DNA of 64,000 nt from Clostridia bacterium (GCA_017416185.1 JAFQDF010000003.1:45460-109459); one strand, 5' to 3'. Positions 7,584 through 17,028 are shown, counted from the first letter of the stretch. Program-made: numbers and translations. Notes: generated by a model from the letters alone, not told the origin.

Positions 7584-9071
7584 ATGTTCAGAAAAGGCTT
7601 TGACAACGACGCATATATCAGACGGCAGTCCGAGGAGATCGGCAAGCGTATCGGCAAATTCGGCGGTAAACTTTACCTTGAATTCGGCGGTAAGCTTTTT
7701 GACGATTTTCACGCCTCCAGAGTTCTGCCCGGCTTTGAGCCTGACAGTAAGCTTCAGATGCTTCTTAAGATGAAGGACGAGGCTGAGGTAGTTATCGTTA
7801 TCAATTCCGAGCATATCGAGAACAATAAGGTCAGAGGCGATATCGGCATTACCTATGACGTTGACGTATTACGTCTTATAGATGCTTTCCGTGCCTGCGG
7901 TCTTTACGTAGGCAGTGTGTGTATCGCCCAGTACCGCGGTCAGGCGGGAGTAAACTCCTTCAAGGCAAAGCTTGAGGGCTTTGGCGTCAAGGTGTTCTTA
8001 CACTATCCTATCGAGGGTTACCCCTATGACGTGAAGCATATCGTAAGCGACGAGGGCTTCGGAAAGAACGAATATATCGAGACCACCCGTCCGCTGGTTA
8101 TCCTCACCGCACCCGGACCGGGAAGCGGAAAGATGGCAACCTGTCTGTCACAGTTATACCACGAGCATAAGCGCGGTGTCAAGGCAGGATATGCAAAATT
8201 TGAGACCTTCCCCATCTGGAATCTCCCCTTAAAGCATCCGGTTAACCTTGCATACGAGGCGGCAACAGCCGATCTTGACGATATTAATATGATAGACCCC
8301 TATCACCTTGAGGCTTACGGAGTTACCACGGTAAACTACAACCGTGACGTAGAGGTATTCCCCGTACTCAATGCGATATTTGAGCAGATATGGGGAGAAA
8401 GTCCTTATAAGTCACCTACCGATATGGGTGTAAATATGGCAGGCTTCTGTATCGTTGACGACGATGCCGCAAGACAGGCATCCAACGACGAGATCATAAG
8501 AAGATATTTTAAAACTCTGTGTCAGAAGAAGAAGGGCAACTGTGCTGACAGTGCGGTGCAGAAGGTAGAGAGCCTTATGCGTCAGGCGCATATAACCGAA
8601 GAGGACCGTCCCGTGGTTCGTGCTGCGATAGAACGCTCGGAGGCAACCGACAACCAGCCTGCTGTAGCAATAGAGCTTCCCGACGGAAGAATAGTGACAG
8701 GCAAGACCTCGGCTCTTCTGGGAGCAGCCTCTGCCGCGCTTCTCAATGCGGTCAAGGCATATGCGGATCTTGAAAAGCCGGTAAAGCTTATCGACCCCGC
8801 AATTATCGAGCCTGTGCAGAAGCTCAAGGTAACGACCCTCGGCAACCATAACCCCAGACTTCATTCAGACGAAACCCTCATAGCACTGTCTATATCGGCT
8901 ACGATGAACGAGGAGGCAAAGTTAGCTTACTCAAAGCTTGAATGTCTGCGTGGCTGTGAAGCCCATTCAACGGTAATGCTTGCTCAGGTGGATGACGATA
9001 TCTACCGTAAGCTGGGTATCAACCTTACCTGTGAGCCTACCTATACTTCTAAAAAACTTTTCCATAAATAA
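7584..9071 (+). CDS. DUF1846 family protein
   Basis: 495 residues from the ATG at 7584, chosen because GGGGTG lies 7 nt upstream; an upstream ATG at 7518 would only add a hydrophobic tail translated from the promoter. Length and sequence match DUF1846, including the N-terminal GFDNDAYIRRQSEEI and the central APGPGSGKMATCLSQLYHE segment, a P-loop-like GPGSGK. This conserved family of Firmicutes and other bacteria has solved structures but no settled biochemical role. The gene is monocistronic and runs up to the hairpin repeat at 9071-9190. Confidence 0.88.
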   Translation: MFRKGFDNDAYIRRQSEEIGKRIGKFGGKLYLEFGGKLFDDFHASRVLPGFEPDSKLQMLLKMKDEAEVVIVINSEHIENNKVRGDIGITYDVDVLRLIDAFRACGLYVGSVCIAQYRGQAGVNSFKAKLEGFGVKVFLHYPIEGYPYDVKHIVSDEGFGKNEYIETTRPLVILTAPGPGSGKMATCLSQLYHEHKRGVKAGYAKFETFPIWNLPLKHPVNLAYEAATADLDDINMIDPYHLEAYGVTTVNYNRDVEVFPVLNAIFEQIWGESPYKSPTDMGVNMAGFCIVDDDAARQASNDEIIRRYFKTLCQKKKGNCADSAVQKVESLMRQAHITEEDRPVVRAAIERSEATDNQPAVAIELPDGRIVTGKTSALLGAASAALLNAVKAYADLEKPVKLIDPAIIEPVQKLKVTTLGNHNPRLHSDETLIALSISATMNEEAKLAYSKLECLRGCEAHSTVMLAQVDDDIYRKLGINLTCEPTYTSKKLFHK

Positions 9072-9190
9072 GGACGCCTTTTGGCGTCCTTATCGTTTTG
9101 CCTTAAGGCAAAACATATCGACTGACAAAGGCAGATATCGAGTTTGTCGAAAGACAAACATATCGAGTTCGCCATAGGCGAACATATCGA
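9071..9190. repeat. Ladder of hairpins separated by ATATCGA
   Basis: Successive palindromes: 9071-9090 (8-bp stem, terminator-like), 9095-9114 (GTTTTGCC/GGCAAAAC), 9122-9134 (weak), 9142-9159 (GTTTGTC/GACAAAC) and 9167-9183 (GTTCGCC/GGCGAAC). The heptamer ATATCGA follows four of them, at 9115-9121, 9135-9141, 9160-9166 and 9184-9190. Stem sequences differ but the spacer is constant. It lies between convergent genes. A similar piece (GATCGAGTTTGTC) occurs near 48165. Confidence 0.8.
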
Positions 9191-9203
9191 CAGAAAGAAA
9201 CGG

Positions 9204-9836
9204 TTACAATGTAACTATAAGCTCTTTCAATCCGCTAAAGGTCGGCACACCAACCTTACTTATGGTATCAAGGCTCTGATGCCCCGTAGCACAGAGAAAG
9301 CAGTCACAGCCTATCTCCCTTGCAACCTCGGCGTCGTGTATTGTATCTCCTATCATAAGCGGAACGGCATCGGGGTGGCGTTCAAGCCAATCTATACCAA
9401 GCTTGACCTTGCTTTCGGCGTGGATGTTGTCAAGTCCCAGTATCTCCTCAAAATAGTCAGTAATACCAAGATGCTCTATATGTCCCCTAAGATGGTTCAC
9501 CTCGGTTGCCGAGATGACTATCTGCCGGACCCCCTTGTTTTTGAAAAATTCAAGAGCCTCTTTTGCCCCGTCGCACAGACGGGCTTTTCTTATATTTATT
9601 TCGTTTTCCTTTACCCATTCGATAGCCAGCTTATCGTAAGGCTCAACAGAAAAATCAAAGCCAACGTTTTCATAATATTTTGTGATAGGGAAGGTGAAAA
9701 CGCTGTGATACTGCTCCACCGAATCAATGGTAGGCATATTACGGCGGGTGAGAAGGGTATTAAGACTGATTATGCCCGTCTCCACGTCGTTTATTATGGT
9801 ACCGTTAAAGTCCCAAAGAATATGTGTGTATTTCAT
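9204..9836 (-). CDS. HAD family hydrolase (phosphoglycolate phosphatase-like)
   Basis: 210 residues from the ATG at 9836, which overlaps the upstream gene's stop as ATGA and sits 8 nt after GGAG; the ATG 6 nt further upstream is too close to that site. HAD motif I is WDFNGTI, so the usual DxDGT second Asp is Asn. Motif II lies in QIVISATE, and the motif IV region has MIGDTIHDAEVA. The cap is helical, subfamily I. The second Asp normally protonates the leaving group, so the Asn variant may lower activity or alter substrate. A WD(F/W)NGT clade exists in the family. Last gene of the operon that begins at 16181. Confidence 0.85.
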   Translation of the reverse strand: MKYTHILWDFNGTIINDVETGIISLNTLLTRRNMPTIDSVEQYHSVFTFPITKYYENVGFDFSVEPYDKLAIEWVKENEINIRKARLCDGAKEALEFFKNKGVRQIVISATEVNHLRGHIEHLGITDYFEEILGLDNIHAESKVKLGIDWLERHPDAVPLMIGDTIHDAEVAREIGCDCFLCATGHQSLDTISKVGVPTFSGLKELIVTL

Positions 9837-10657
9837 CGGCATAACTCCTTTATTTTAACGGCAACTCCGTCCTCGTTGTTGGATAAGATTATTTCGTCAG
9901 CAATAGCCTTTAATTCATCAACAGCATTGGAAACGGCATATCTGAAGTCTGCTTCTTCAAACATCGGTATATCGTTGGTATTGTCTCCGAAGCAGTATAT
10001 CTTATCAAAGCCGTAATGCTCACGGAGATATCTTATTCCTCCTGCTTTAGAGGCTTTGTCCGAACACATTTCAAGATAATATATGCTTGTGTCATAGGTA
10101 TCTCGGTAGAAGGTAACGTATAGGCCGAGAGTATTCTTTAACTTATGATAATAAGGCTCTATAGATTCTTTTTTACCGCACATGGTAAAGTACACCGCAT
10201 AGGTAGGATCAAGCTTTTTGAAATCCACCTGTATAAAATTTTTGCCGTATCTTTTTCTTCTTTCCTCGGCAAAACTCCTTGCAGGCTCGGTGTCCATATT
10301 TTCGTAGTAGGCGCAGAGCTCGTTGTCCTTTATGGTATAGATATAAGGAGAAATATCTTTTCTGCCCGACACAGCCTTGACGTATTCTGCAGTAGCTGCG
10401 GGGTCTATATAATGGCAATGCAGATATTTACGCTTTGCTATGTCGTAGGTGCAGACTCCGTTCATCAGAACCGAAGGGGAGGTAATGTTAACACCGTCAA
10501 GAAGATTTGAAACGGAGAGTATGGTCCTTGCCGTAGCTACAGCAAAAGAAACGCCCTTGCTTGTAAGGGCGTTCAATATTTCCTTTGTTTTTTCGCTGAC
10601 CTTGCCGTCAGAATCAAGAAGTGTTCCGTCAAGGTCTGTTATAAAAAGCTTATTCAT
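9833..10657 (-). CDS. Cof-type HAD-IIB sugar phosphatase
   Basis: 274 residues, typical of Cof/YidA-type phosphatases acting on sugar phosphates or flavin nucleotides. Motif I is ITDLDGTLLDS with both aspartates. The C2-type cap occupies about residues 85-190. Motif IV is YCFGDNTNDIPMFEEA near residue 225. The start codon overlaps the stop of the lipoprotein gene by 8 nt, so it is probably translationally coupled. Substrate unknown. Confidence 0.9.
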   Translation of the reverse strand: MNKLFITDLDGTLLDSDGKVSEKTKEILNALTSKGVSFAVATARTILSVSNLLDGVNITSPSVLMNGVCTYDIAKRKYLHCHYIDPAATAEYVKAVSGRKDISPYIYTIKDNELCAYYENMDTEPARSFAEERRKRYGKNFIQVDFKKLDPTYAVYFTMCGKKESIEPYYHKLKNTLGLYVTFYRDTYDTSIYYLEMCSDKASKAGGIRYLREHYGFDKIYCFGDNTNDIPMFEEADFRYAVSNAVDELKAIADEIILSNNEDGVAVKIKELCR

Positions 10658-11570
10658 TAAAATTTATAGAATCAAAATCTTCTGATTTTTCCACAGTAAA
10701 GGATTCTGTCAGGGTCTTTCTCATATCGTTGAAGCATCTTGCTTTGTATGCCGTTCTCAGCTCCTCATAGTGGTTATCTATATATTCCTCGTTAAGGGGC
10801 ATTCTCATAACGATATGATATCCCACCTCTGACTCTGCTACGTATTCGCAAACTCTACCTATAGGGGTATCGGAGGCCGCTTTTTCAAAGGCTTCTACCA
10901 TTTGACCGTAGGTGAAATAATAGGTATAGTCGGTTACGGCGGTGGTATCCTCGCTGTATTCCTTGATAAGGGAATCAAAGTCATCACCGTTCACGGCTTT
11001 TTGCAGTATATCATCAGCTAAGGCTTTATTTTTTACCTTGCTGTCGCCCTCATCGTTACGGATAAGCACCTGCTTTGCAGCCATAAAGTTTTTCTTAATG
11101 TCGGCATCAAGAGTGGCATCGTCGGATTTGATGATATTATTCATCTCATTGTACATATACTCACGGAGCTTGTTTTCAAGTATCTTCTGTGAGTGGAAAT
11201 GTCTGAAAAGCTTTTCGGTGAGATGAGCCTCTCCGAGAGCCTTTTCAAACTCCTGTTTACCGCCGTATTCACTTATGGCATTTTCCACGTAGTCATCTAC
11301 AGATTCCTGCTCTTTTTTATTAAGACCCACGTCCTGGCTTTTTGCCAGCAGGGTAAGAGCAACATCCATAGAGATGGCGTCGGTTACAAGGGTATAGAGC
11401 TGTTCTTCTGTATGGTCGGGATTTTCCGCCTTGTAGTTAAGGTAGAAATAACGGTAGGTATCGTAATCTATCTCCGTATCGCCGATGGTCAGTACAGTCC
11501 TGCCCTTGCTGCATCCGCAGAACAGAAATACAAGAGCGAGTATAAGGGAGATGAGCTTAACTCGGGTCAC
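10650..11570 (-). CDS. Parvulin-type peptidyl-prolyl isomerase lipoprotein (PrsA/SurA-like)
   Basis: 306 residues. The lipoprotein signal ends in FLFCGC, with the lipidated Cys near residue 20. A helical SurA_N-like region precedes a parvulin domain (about 185-280: AKQVLIRNDEG, DFDSLIKEYSED, GRVCEYVAESEVGYHIVMR). Such proteins help fold exported proteins on the outer face of the membrane. The GTG start at 11570 lies inside the end of the DUF4340 gene (14-nt overlap) and about 10 nt after GGAGGT. Location in the ABC operon suggests it assists an exported product of that system. Confidence 0.85.
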   Translation of the reverse strand: MTRVKLISLILALVFLFCGCSKGRTVLTIGDTEIDYDTYRYFYLNYKAENPDHTEEQLYTLVTDAISMDVALTLLAKSQDVGLNKKEQESVDDYVENAISEYGGKQEFEKALGEAHLTEKLFRHFHSQKILENKLREYMYNEMNNIIKSDDATLDADIKKNFMAAKQVLIRNDEGDSKVKNKALADDILQKAVNGDDFDSLIKEYSEDTTAVTDYTYYFTYGQMVEAFEKAASDTPIGRVCEYVAESEVGYHIVMRMPLNEEYIDNHYEELRTAYKARCFNDMRKTLTESFTVEKSEDFDSINFNE

Positions 11571-13029
11571 TTGTGATCACACCTCCGGACATTATAAGCT
11601 CGGTGTCGGAAAGGATCTTTTCCACACGGTCGCGTAATACGTAGAACTCACCCTTACCGTTCACCGTGTAATAACAGCGTCTGGTAGAGTAGCTGTAGAA
11701 AGAATACTCATACTCAACTCCGCCCCGTGTTTTTACCTTGAAGGTCATTATCCATTCATCGGTGGAGTCAGACTCGGTATAATCCTCAAGGGAAAGGGAT
11801 AGGAGCTTGATATACAGCTTTTTAAAGGATGTAAGCTGTTCTTCGTTGAATGCTTTAAGTGTGCTTTGAGGAGTAACGGCAAGAGTCTTGTCGATGCCTG
11901 TAATATTGAAGGTCTCGTGAACGTCGTTGCCGATTATTTCAATAGAAGCAATATCGTTGATATTCTTCTGGAACATAGGCTTGTCGACAAAATCTATAAA
12001 TTCCCATTCAAGGAAATCAAGGGTCTCGGCATCTACCTTTGCAACGATATTGAAGAGCACGGAATACGCATTATAGCTGCCGTCCTCGTTCTTTTCGCTT
12101 ACAAGAACATAGTTGTCTACTCCGGAATAACGGTAGTAAACCATATACTTAGGCTTGTCAAGACCAAACTCCTTCAGCTCTTCTTCGGTCATAGCATCCT
12201 TTATGTTGCCGAAGGCAAGGGTCTGCGTACCTTCAAAGGCATTGAATTTCTTCAGGATATGGTCATAATTTGAGGCAGAGGGAACGTAATCACCGGGTTC
12301 AAGCATCTTGTAATACGTTGTGGATGCTGTTTTGGTGCGCTCCTGCTCACTCATAAACTCTATATCAACAAACACCTCTGAATCTTTGGTGAAGGAGAAT
12401 CTTTCTACCTTGTAATAATCCTCAGAGCTTGTGGGCAGGGAAAGCAAAGGGGTAACAAAGCTTTCCTTAGGCATAAGAACATACTTGGATGTGGAATCAA
12501 GTGCATAAACGATATCTCTGCCATCAAGCATTGCATAGTATCCGCCGCTTGTGGGGAGAGGATTGCCGATATACATCTTATGGGAGGTTCCGCTTTTATC
12601 GGTCACGATATAGTAGGCAGGGTCATCTGCCGGGTCAAGTCCGTACTTTTTGAGATCAGAGACATCCTCGGTGACACGGTTTATTGCCATAGGCAGACGT
12701 ACCGATGCCGCGAGGGAGGTAAATTCTGCAGAGCCAAAGGAGGTTCCCTCATAGCCTGTCATATAGAACTGGCCCTTGCTGTCCTGATGGAATCCGAAAT
12801 CTCCATGCTCGTTATGAATCTTTATTTCCTTTATATCAGCCTGCTCTATCTTATTAAATACCATTATCTTACCGTAAGCCTCGCTATAAGTTTCTCCGTC
12901 ACGAAGCTCGGTGGGTTCCTCTTCCGCAGGCTTGTTGAGCATAGGATTGACGATAAAAATCAAGGAAATTAATAAGATCACGGCAAGAGAAGAGGCTGTA
13001 ATTATCAGCAGCTTTTGTTTTTTCAGCAT
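11557..13029 (-). CDS. DUF4340 membrane-anchored protein
   Basis: 490 residues with one N-terminal membrane anchor (about 8-30) and a large extracytoplasmic region with the repeated beta-rich pattern of DUF4340. This domain is commonly found beside GldG-type proteins in ABC exporter loci. It sits 1 nt after the GldG-like gene and overlaps the PPIase gene. Molecular role unknown; it is presumably an extracellular partner of the transporter. Confidence 0.82.
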   Translation of the reverse strand: MLKKQKLLIITASSLAVILLISLIFIVNPMLNKPAEEEPTELRDGETYSEAYGKIMVFNKIEQADIKEIKIHNEHGDFGFHQDSKGQFYMTGYEGTSFGSAEFTSLAASVRLPMAINRVTEDVSDLKKYGLDPADDPAYYIVTDKSGTSHKMYIGNPLPTSGGYYAMLDGRDIVYALDSTSKYVLMPKESFVTPLLSLPTSSEDYYKVERFSFTKDSEVFVDIEFMSEQERTKTASTTYYKMLEPGDYVPSASNYDHILKKFNAFEGTQTLAFGNIKDAMTEEELKEFGLDKPKYMVYYRYSGVDNYVLVSEKNEDGSYNAYSVLFNIVAKVDAETLDFLEWEFIDFVDKPMFQKNINDIASIEIIGNDVHETFNITGIDKTLAVTPQSTLKAFNEEQLTSFKKLYIKLLSLSLEDYTESDSTDEWIMTFKVKTRGGVEYEYSFYSYSTRRCYYTVNGKGEFYVLRDRVEKILSDTELIMSGGVITSDPS

Positions 13030-13030
13030 A

Positions 13031-14473
13031 TTATAAATGTTTTCTCCTGATAAGAATTACTGCACCTACGACCAGAATTACCGTAGGGAAGAGAGCTGTA
13101 AGCACCACTGTCCAGGTGCTTGCGGCGTTAAGCTCGATATCAAGGGCAAGATCGTCAAATACCTTGAAATCAAGATCAACGGGAACCATCTCCTTACCGA
13201 AGGCACGCATCGAAGCGTAGATGATATCCGAATTACCGTAGGTGGAGCCGTTAAGATATTTTTCGTCGGTAAAGGACTTTGTACCAGAGCAGAGAACATA
13301 GTTATAATACTTTTCGTTGTTCTCTCCTACAGTTGTTTTCATGGATACCGTCATAAGGGGCATTGATCCCTGCTTCACGGGAGAATTATCCGCAATGGAG
13401 TACGCAGTTGCGGTATCATAGGTATCCAGAATTGAAGAAACTCCGATGCCGTTATGAGCAGTCCAGAGGACTTCTATAGGCATAGCGTTTGATGCTATTG
13501 TCTTAGGGGGATTTTCAAGCTCGCGGAGAGGCTTGTTAAGGGAAGCACCGTCACCCTCGGCTGTATACTGTGCAATAACAGAACGACCGTAGGTGTCAAT
13601 GCAATGTTCCTTGTCTTCAATATAGGCGGGTGTGAAGGAAATACCCCACTCGGTGAGATATTCGTTGAGGTTGGGCAGATCCGTGGTTGCAGAGGGATCT
13701 GTGAATACCATCAAATTGCCCATGCCGTCAAGATATCTGTCAACCTTGTCTATCTCGTTTACCTCGTCGTATGCACCTGCAAAGTCGTATATGGGGGAAT
13801 TGATGATAAGAACTCTTGTGTCCTCGGGGATGTCCTCCTTTGAAAGGTCGATATCTCTTACCTCAAAGCCCGCCTCTGTAAAGAGACCGTGCATTTCGGA
13901 GGAGGAGGTTGTCTCGCCGTGACCCACCGTGAAGCAGGCAAGCATATTGTCATATGAAAGCTGCATCATAGCGGTGGCGAAGCGGTATTCCGCATTGAAG
14001 GCGAATACCGTATCGGTCTGTGTGTCAAAGGTATAGAATTTCTCCATATTGTAACAGCGGAATGCCGCTCCGTTGGTGATAACCACGTCGGTGGTATATA
14101 CCTGAGGAATGGTGGAGGACAGATAAGGCTCAACGGCATCGGGATTTTCAATGCTGTTGATATACTTTACGGTAATATAATCGTATTTGTCTTCAAGCTT
14201 GAGTGCATATTCGTATATCATTCTCTGATATTCATAGTTCATCATAATATCAGGCTCTGTAAAGAATATGATATCAATAGGCTTATTTGAAAGAGCAGAG
14301 TAGATTGCATCGGCTTCCTCTGAAATACTGTAGATCTGCTCCGTGGTCATATCAACGTAAAGGGATTTTTTCTGTGCTATGGCAGAGAATATCGCGTTGA
14401 TGACTATAACAAGTGCAAGCACCGCTACGGTAAGTCCGATCGCAAAGGAGCCGTATTTTAATTTTTTATTCAT
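13031..14473 (-). CDS. GldG-like ABC transporter auxiliary protein
   Basis: 480 residues. An N-terminal transmembrane helix (about 9-32), a long extracytoplasmic domain with the GldG/ABC_transp_aux pattern (NKPIDIIFFTEPD, AVEPYLSSTIPQVYTTDVVI, LMVFTDPSA), and a C-terminal transmembrane helix ending in IRRKHL. In Bacteroidetes GldG works with GldA/GldF in gliding. In non-gliding Firmicutes the same set forms an ABC system of unknown cargo. It lies 13 nt downstream of the permease gene. Confidence 0.85.
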   Translation of the reverse strand: MNKKLKYGSFAIGLTVAVLALVIVINAIFSAIAQKKSLYVDMTTEQIYSISEEADAIYSALSNKPIDIIFFTEPDIMMNYEYQRMIYEYALKLEDKYDYITVKYINSIENPDAVEPYLSSTIPQVYTTDVVITNGAAFRCYNMEKFYTFDTQTDTVFAFNAEYRFATAMMQLSYDNMLACFTVGHGETTSSSEMHGLFTEAGFEVRDIDLSKEDIPEDTRVLIINSPIYDFAGAYDEVNEIDKVDRYLDGMGNLMVFTDPSATTDLPNLNEYLTEWGISFTPAYIEDKEHCIDTYGRSVIAQYTAEGDGASLNKPLRELENPPKTIASNAMPIEVLWTAHNGIGVSSILDTYDTATAYSIADNSPVKQGSMPLMTVSMKTTVGENNEKYYNYVLCSGTKSFTDEKYLNGSTYGNSDIIYASMRAFGKEMVPVDLDFKVFDDLALDIELNAASTWTVVLTALFPTVILVVGAVILIRRKHL

Positions 14474-14486
14474 TTCAGCTCCTCCT

Positions 14487-15203
14487 TTAAGCCCATCTTC
14501 TCTTCTCGTAAACTCTTACCGTAAGGAAGATAAAGGAGAAGCAGATGGAGATGTAATACAGTAATGCGGAAAAATCAAACTGTCCGTAACAGAACTTATC
14601 AAATCTGTCGTATACCGATATCCAGGAAAGGATAGAACGGATAACGGCATTGTCAATATGGGAATTAATAAAGCTTACGCCTATCATGATCATAAGCACC
14701 GCCATAGTACCTACTGCCGCAACCAGCTGATTTTCGGTAAGAGCGGAGATGAAGATACCGACCGCAATAAAGGCAGAGCCCATAAAGAATATGCCTATGA
14801 TATATCCGTAGAGGATACCGAAGTTAGGTGTACCGTACTGTGCAATGACGGTATAGTAGAAGCAGGTGAGAAGAAGACATGCACCGAAAACGCTGAGAGC
14901 CGCAAAGAACTTTGCCAGCACCATAGAGGGAAGGGAAACAGGTGCGCAGAGTATGAGCTGCTCGGTCTTCATTTTCTTTTCCTCCGCGAAGGACTTCATA
15001 GTCAGTATGGGGAGAAGAACCACCAGTGAAATAATTACTATGGTATAGTACAGGGGCAGATTGATATCATTGCCGCTTGTTGCCTGCTGAACAGTGAACA
15101 TAGCAAAGGCAAATCCGGTGACTGCCAGGAACACTGCACAGAAAACGTATCCGAGGCCTGTGGTAAAATAGGCCTGCATTTCTCTTTTATAAATAGCTGC
15201 CAT
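14487..15203 (-). CDS. ABC transporter permease (GldF/ABC-2 type)
   Basis: 238 residues with about six membrane helices and no ATPase motifs. The N-terminus IYKREMQAYFTTGLGYV is typical of ABC-2/GldF permeases. The short helix segment with KSFAEEKKMKTEQLILCAPV between helices 2 and 3 is also characteristic. It pairs with the ATPase gene 12 nt upstream. Confidence 0.87.
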   Translation of the reverse strand: MAAIYKREMQAYFTTGLGYVFCAVFLAVTGFAFAMFTVQQATSGNDINLPLYYTIVIISLVVLLPILTMKSFAEEKKMKTEQLILCAPVSLPSMVLAKFFAALSVFGACLLLTCFYYTVIAQYGTPNFGILYGYIIGIFFMGSAFIAVGIFISALTENQLVAAVGTMAVLMIMIGVSFINSHIDNAVIRSILSWISVYDRFDKFCYGQFDFSALLYYISICFSFIFLTVRVYEKRRWA

Positions 15204-15215
15204 TATTCTGCCTCC

Positions 15216-16181
15216 TTACTTTGTTATTCTGCGTCGGTTGTTTTTTTCTTTTGTGGGGTCAATAGTGAGGGTGATAAATATATCCTCCAGATTCATACCC
15301 ATCGTGGTCAAGCCCATAAGGGGCCAGTTTTTACCTGCCAGCAGGTTGAAGAGGGGCTTACGTACGTCAAGGCCGGCCTCACTTTCAATGACGTAGGTTA
15401 CCGAATCAAGCTCACTTCCCACCGTTTCACAGCGGGTAACTCCGTTTATACTGCGGATTCCGTATAGCACGTCCTTTTCCGGTCCGCAGATCTTTGCCTC
15501 AAGGCGGCATTTTGTGACAACTGCCTGGCTTATTTCCTCTGTAGGCTTGTCCGCAACTATTTTACCCTTGTTTATGATAACAAGACGGTCACATACAGCC
15601 TGTACCTCGGAGAGAATATGGGTGGAGAGTATAACCGTATGATCTCTGCCGAGAGTACGGATAAGGTTACGCACCTCAACTATTTGTTTAGGGTCAAGAC
15701 CTATGGTAGGCTCGTCAAGGATGATCACCTTGGGATTACCTACAAGTGCCTGAGCGATACCTACACGCTGCTTGTAGCCGCGGGACAGGTTCTTTATAAC
15801 ACGGTTGTAAACATCTGCAATCTTGGTTACGTTTGTGATCTCTTCAAGATGCTTTTTGCGGTTGAGCTTACATTCCTTGAGGTCATATACAAAATTGAGA
15901 TATTCCTTTACCGTCATATCAGGGTAAAGAGGCGGGATCTCAGGCAGATAGCCGATAGATTTTTTTGCCGCCATAGTATCCTCAAGGATATCGTGACCGT
16001 CTATCTCAACCTTACCGTCGGTGGCGGAGAGATAGCCTGTCAGTATGTTCATAGTTGTGGACTTGCCCGCACCGTTCGGACCGAGAAAACCAACTATCTC
16101 GCGGTCGCCTACGGTGAAGGAGATATTGTTTACGGCATACTTGTCGCCGTAATGCTTCACTAAGCCTTCTACTTTTATCAT
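15216..16181 (-). CDS. ABC transporter ATP-binding protein (GldA/CcmA-like)
   Basis: 321 residues. Walker A is GPNGAGKST near residue 35. The signature loop is LSRGYKQRVGIAQAL, Walker B VIILDEP, and the H-loop lies in STHILSEV. It includes the C-terminal extension of about 90 residues common in ABC-2 exporters. First gene of the seven-gene minus-strand operon 16181-9204, with an AAAGGAAG ribosome site. An AT-rich 67-bp gap before it could hold the operon promoter. Confidence 0.92.
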   Translation of the reverse strand: MIKVEGLVKHYGDKYAVNNISFTVGDREIVGFLGPNGAGKSTTMNILTGYLSATDGKVEIDGHDILEDTMAAKKSIGYLPEIPPLYPDMTVKEYLNFVYDLKECKLNRKKHLEEITNVTKIADVYNRVIKNLSRGYKQRVGIAQALVGNPKVIILDEPTIGLDPKQIVEVRNLIRTLGRDHTVILSTHILSEVQAVCDRLVIINKGKIVADKPTEEISQAVVTKCRLEAKICGPEKDVLYGIRSINGVTRCETVGSELDSVTYVIESEAGLDVRKPLFNLLAGKNWPLMGLTTMGMNLEDIFITLTIDPTKEKNNRRRITK

Positions 16182-16248
16182 TTGTGTACTTCCTTTAGAA
16201 AAATTCAGTAAACTATATTATATAATATTATTATGTATATTTTATGAA

Positions 16249-17007
16249 TTACAGAGAAATAAATGCGGACATAACTCCCCGCTTACCCTTAGATGCCCTG
16301 TGTGAGAAATAGAGATCACTCTTACAGCAGGTGCAGTCGGAGGAAGCGGTTATATTTTTTACTCCGACCTCCTCTAAAAGTTCTCTGTTCAAGCCCACAA
16401 GATCGGCATACAGGTCATCCGAAACATACCTGTCTGTCATATTACGGCCTAACTTTTCGTAGAGGGTATTTCTGAAATCCTCGCCTACCTTGTAACAGCA
16501 TTTGTGTATACAGGCACCGATAAGAACGGTAATGTTATCGGGAGTTGCCCCAAGCTCACACATAGCTTTGATACAGTTCTGCTGAATACGGTCGACCGTA
16601 CCTCTCCAGCCTGCGTGAACTGCCCCTATGACCTCCGCCTTGCCGTCATAAAAAAGTATGGGAACGCAATCAGCGGTACGTACCGCTAAGGTAACGCCCT
16701 TTTCCCTTGTAACAAAGCCGTCGCAGTCGTAGGTTTTGTCTATGTCCTCCTTACCGACAGTCAGAACAGTTGCCGAATGTATCTGATTTGTAAAAACGAT
16801 ACTGTCTTTTTCAAATCCTATGGCAGACGCCATACGTCTGTAGTTTTCCTCTACAGCCGGAGGATCGTCTCCCAAATTCTTGCCTAAATTCATCTCTGCG
16901 AGATGAGGCTTCTTCGATACTCCGCCAAGCCTTGTTGAAAAGCCGTGAGGAACAGGGATACTATCTGATCTGAAGTATATTACTCCCTCGGAATTGATTT
17001 TTTTCAT
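16249..17007 (-). CDS. pgeF: PgeF/YfiH family multicopper polyphenol oxidase-like purine nucleosidase
   Basis: 252 residues of the YlmD/YfiH/LACC1 family. Conserved catalytic Zn ligands are visible: His in TNQIHSATVL, Cys in RTADCVPILF and His in GAVHAGWRGT. Members were first annotated as laccases. Later work shows adenosine deaminase/phosphorylase type activity and, for E. coli YfiH, peptidoglycan editing. The gene stands just upstream of the ABC operon. Its own upstream region is the heptad-repeat element at 17029-17240. Confidence 0.9.
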   Translation of the reverse strand: MKKINSEGVIYFRSDSIPVPHGFSTRLGGVSKKPHLAEMNLGKNLGDDPPAVEENYRRMASAIGFEKDSIVFTNQIHSATVLTVGKEDIDKTYDCDGFVTREKGVTLAVRTADCVPILFYDGKAEVIGAVHAGWRGTVDRIQQNCIKAMCELGATPDNITVLIGACIHKCCYKVGEDFRNTLYEKLGRNMTDRYVSDDLYADLVGLNRELLEEVGVKNITASSDCTCCKSDLYFSHRASKGKRGVMSAFISL

Positions 17008-17028
17008 AATTCATCTCCCAAACCATTA

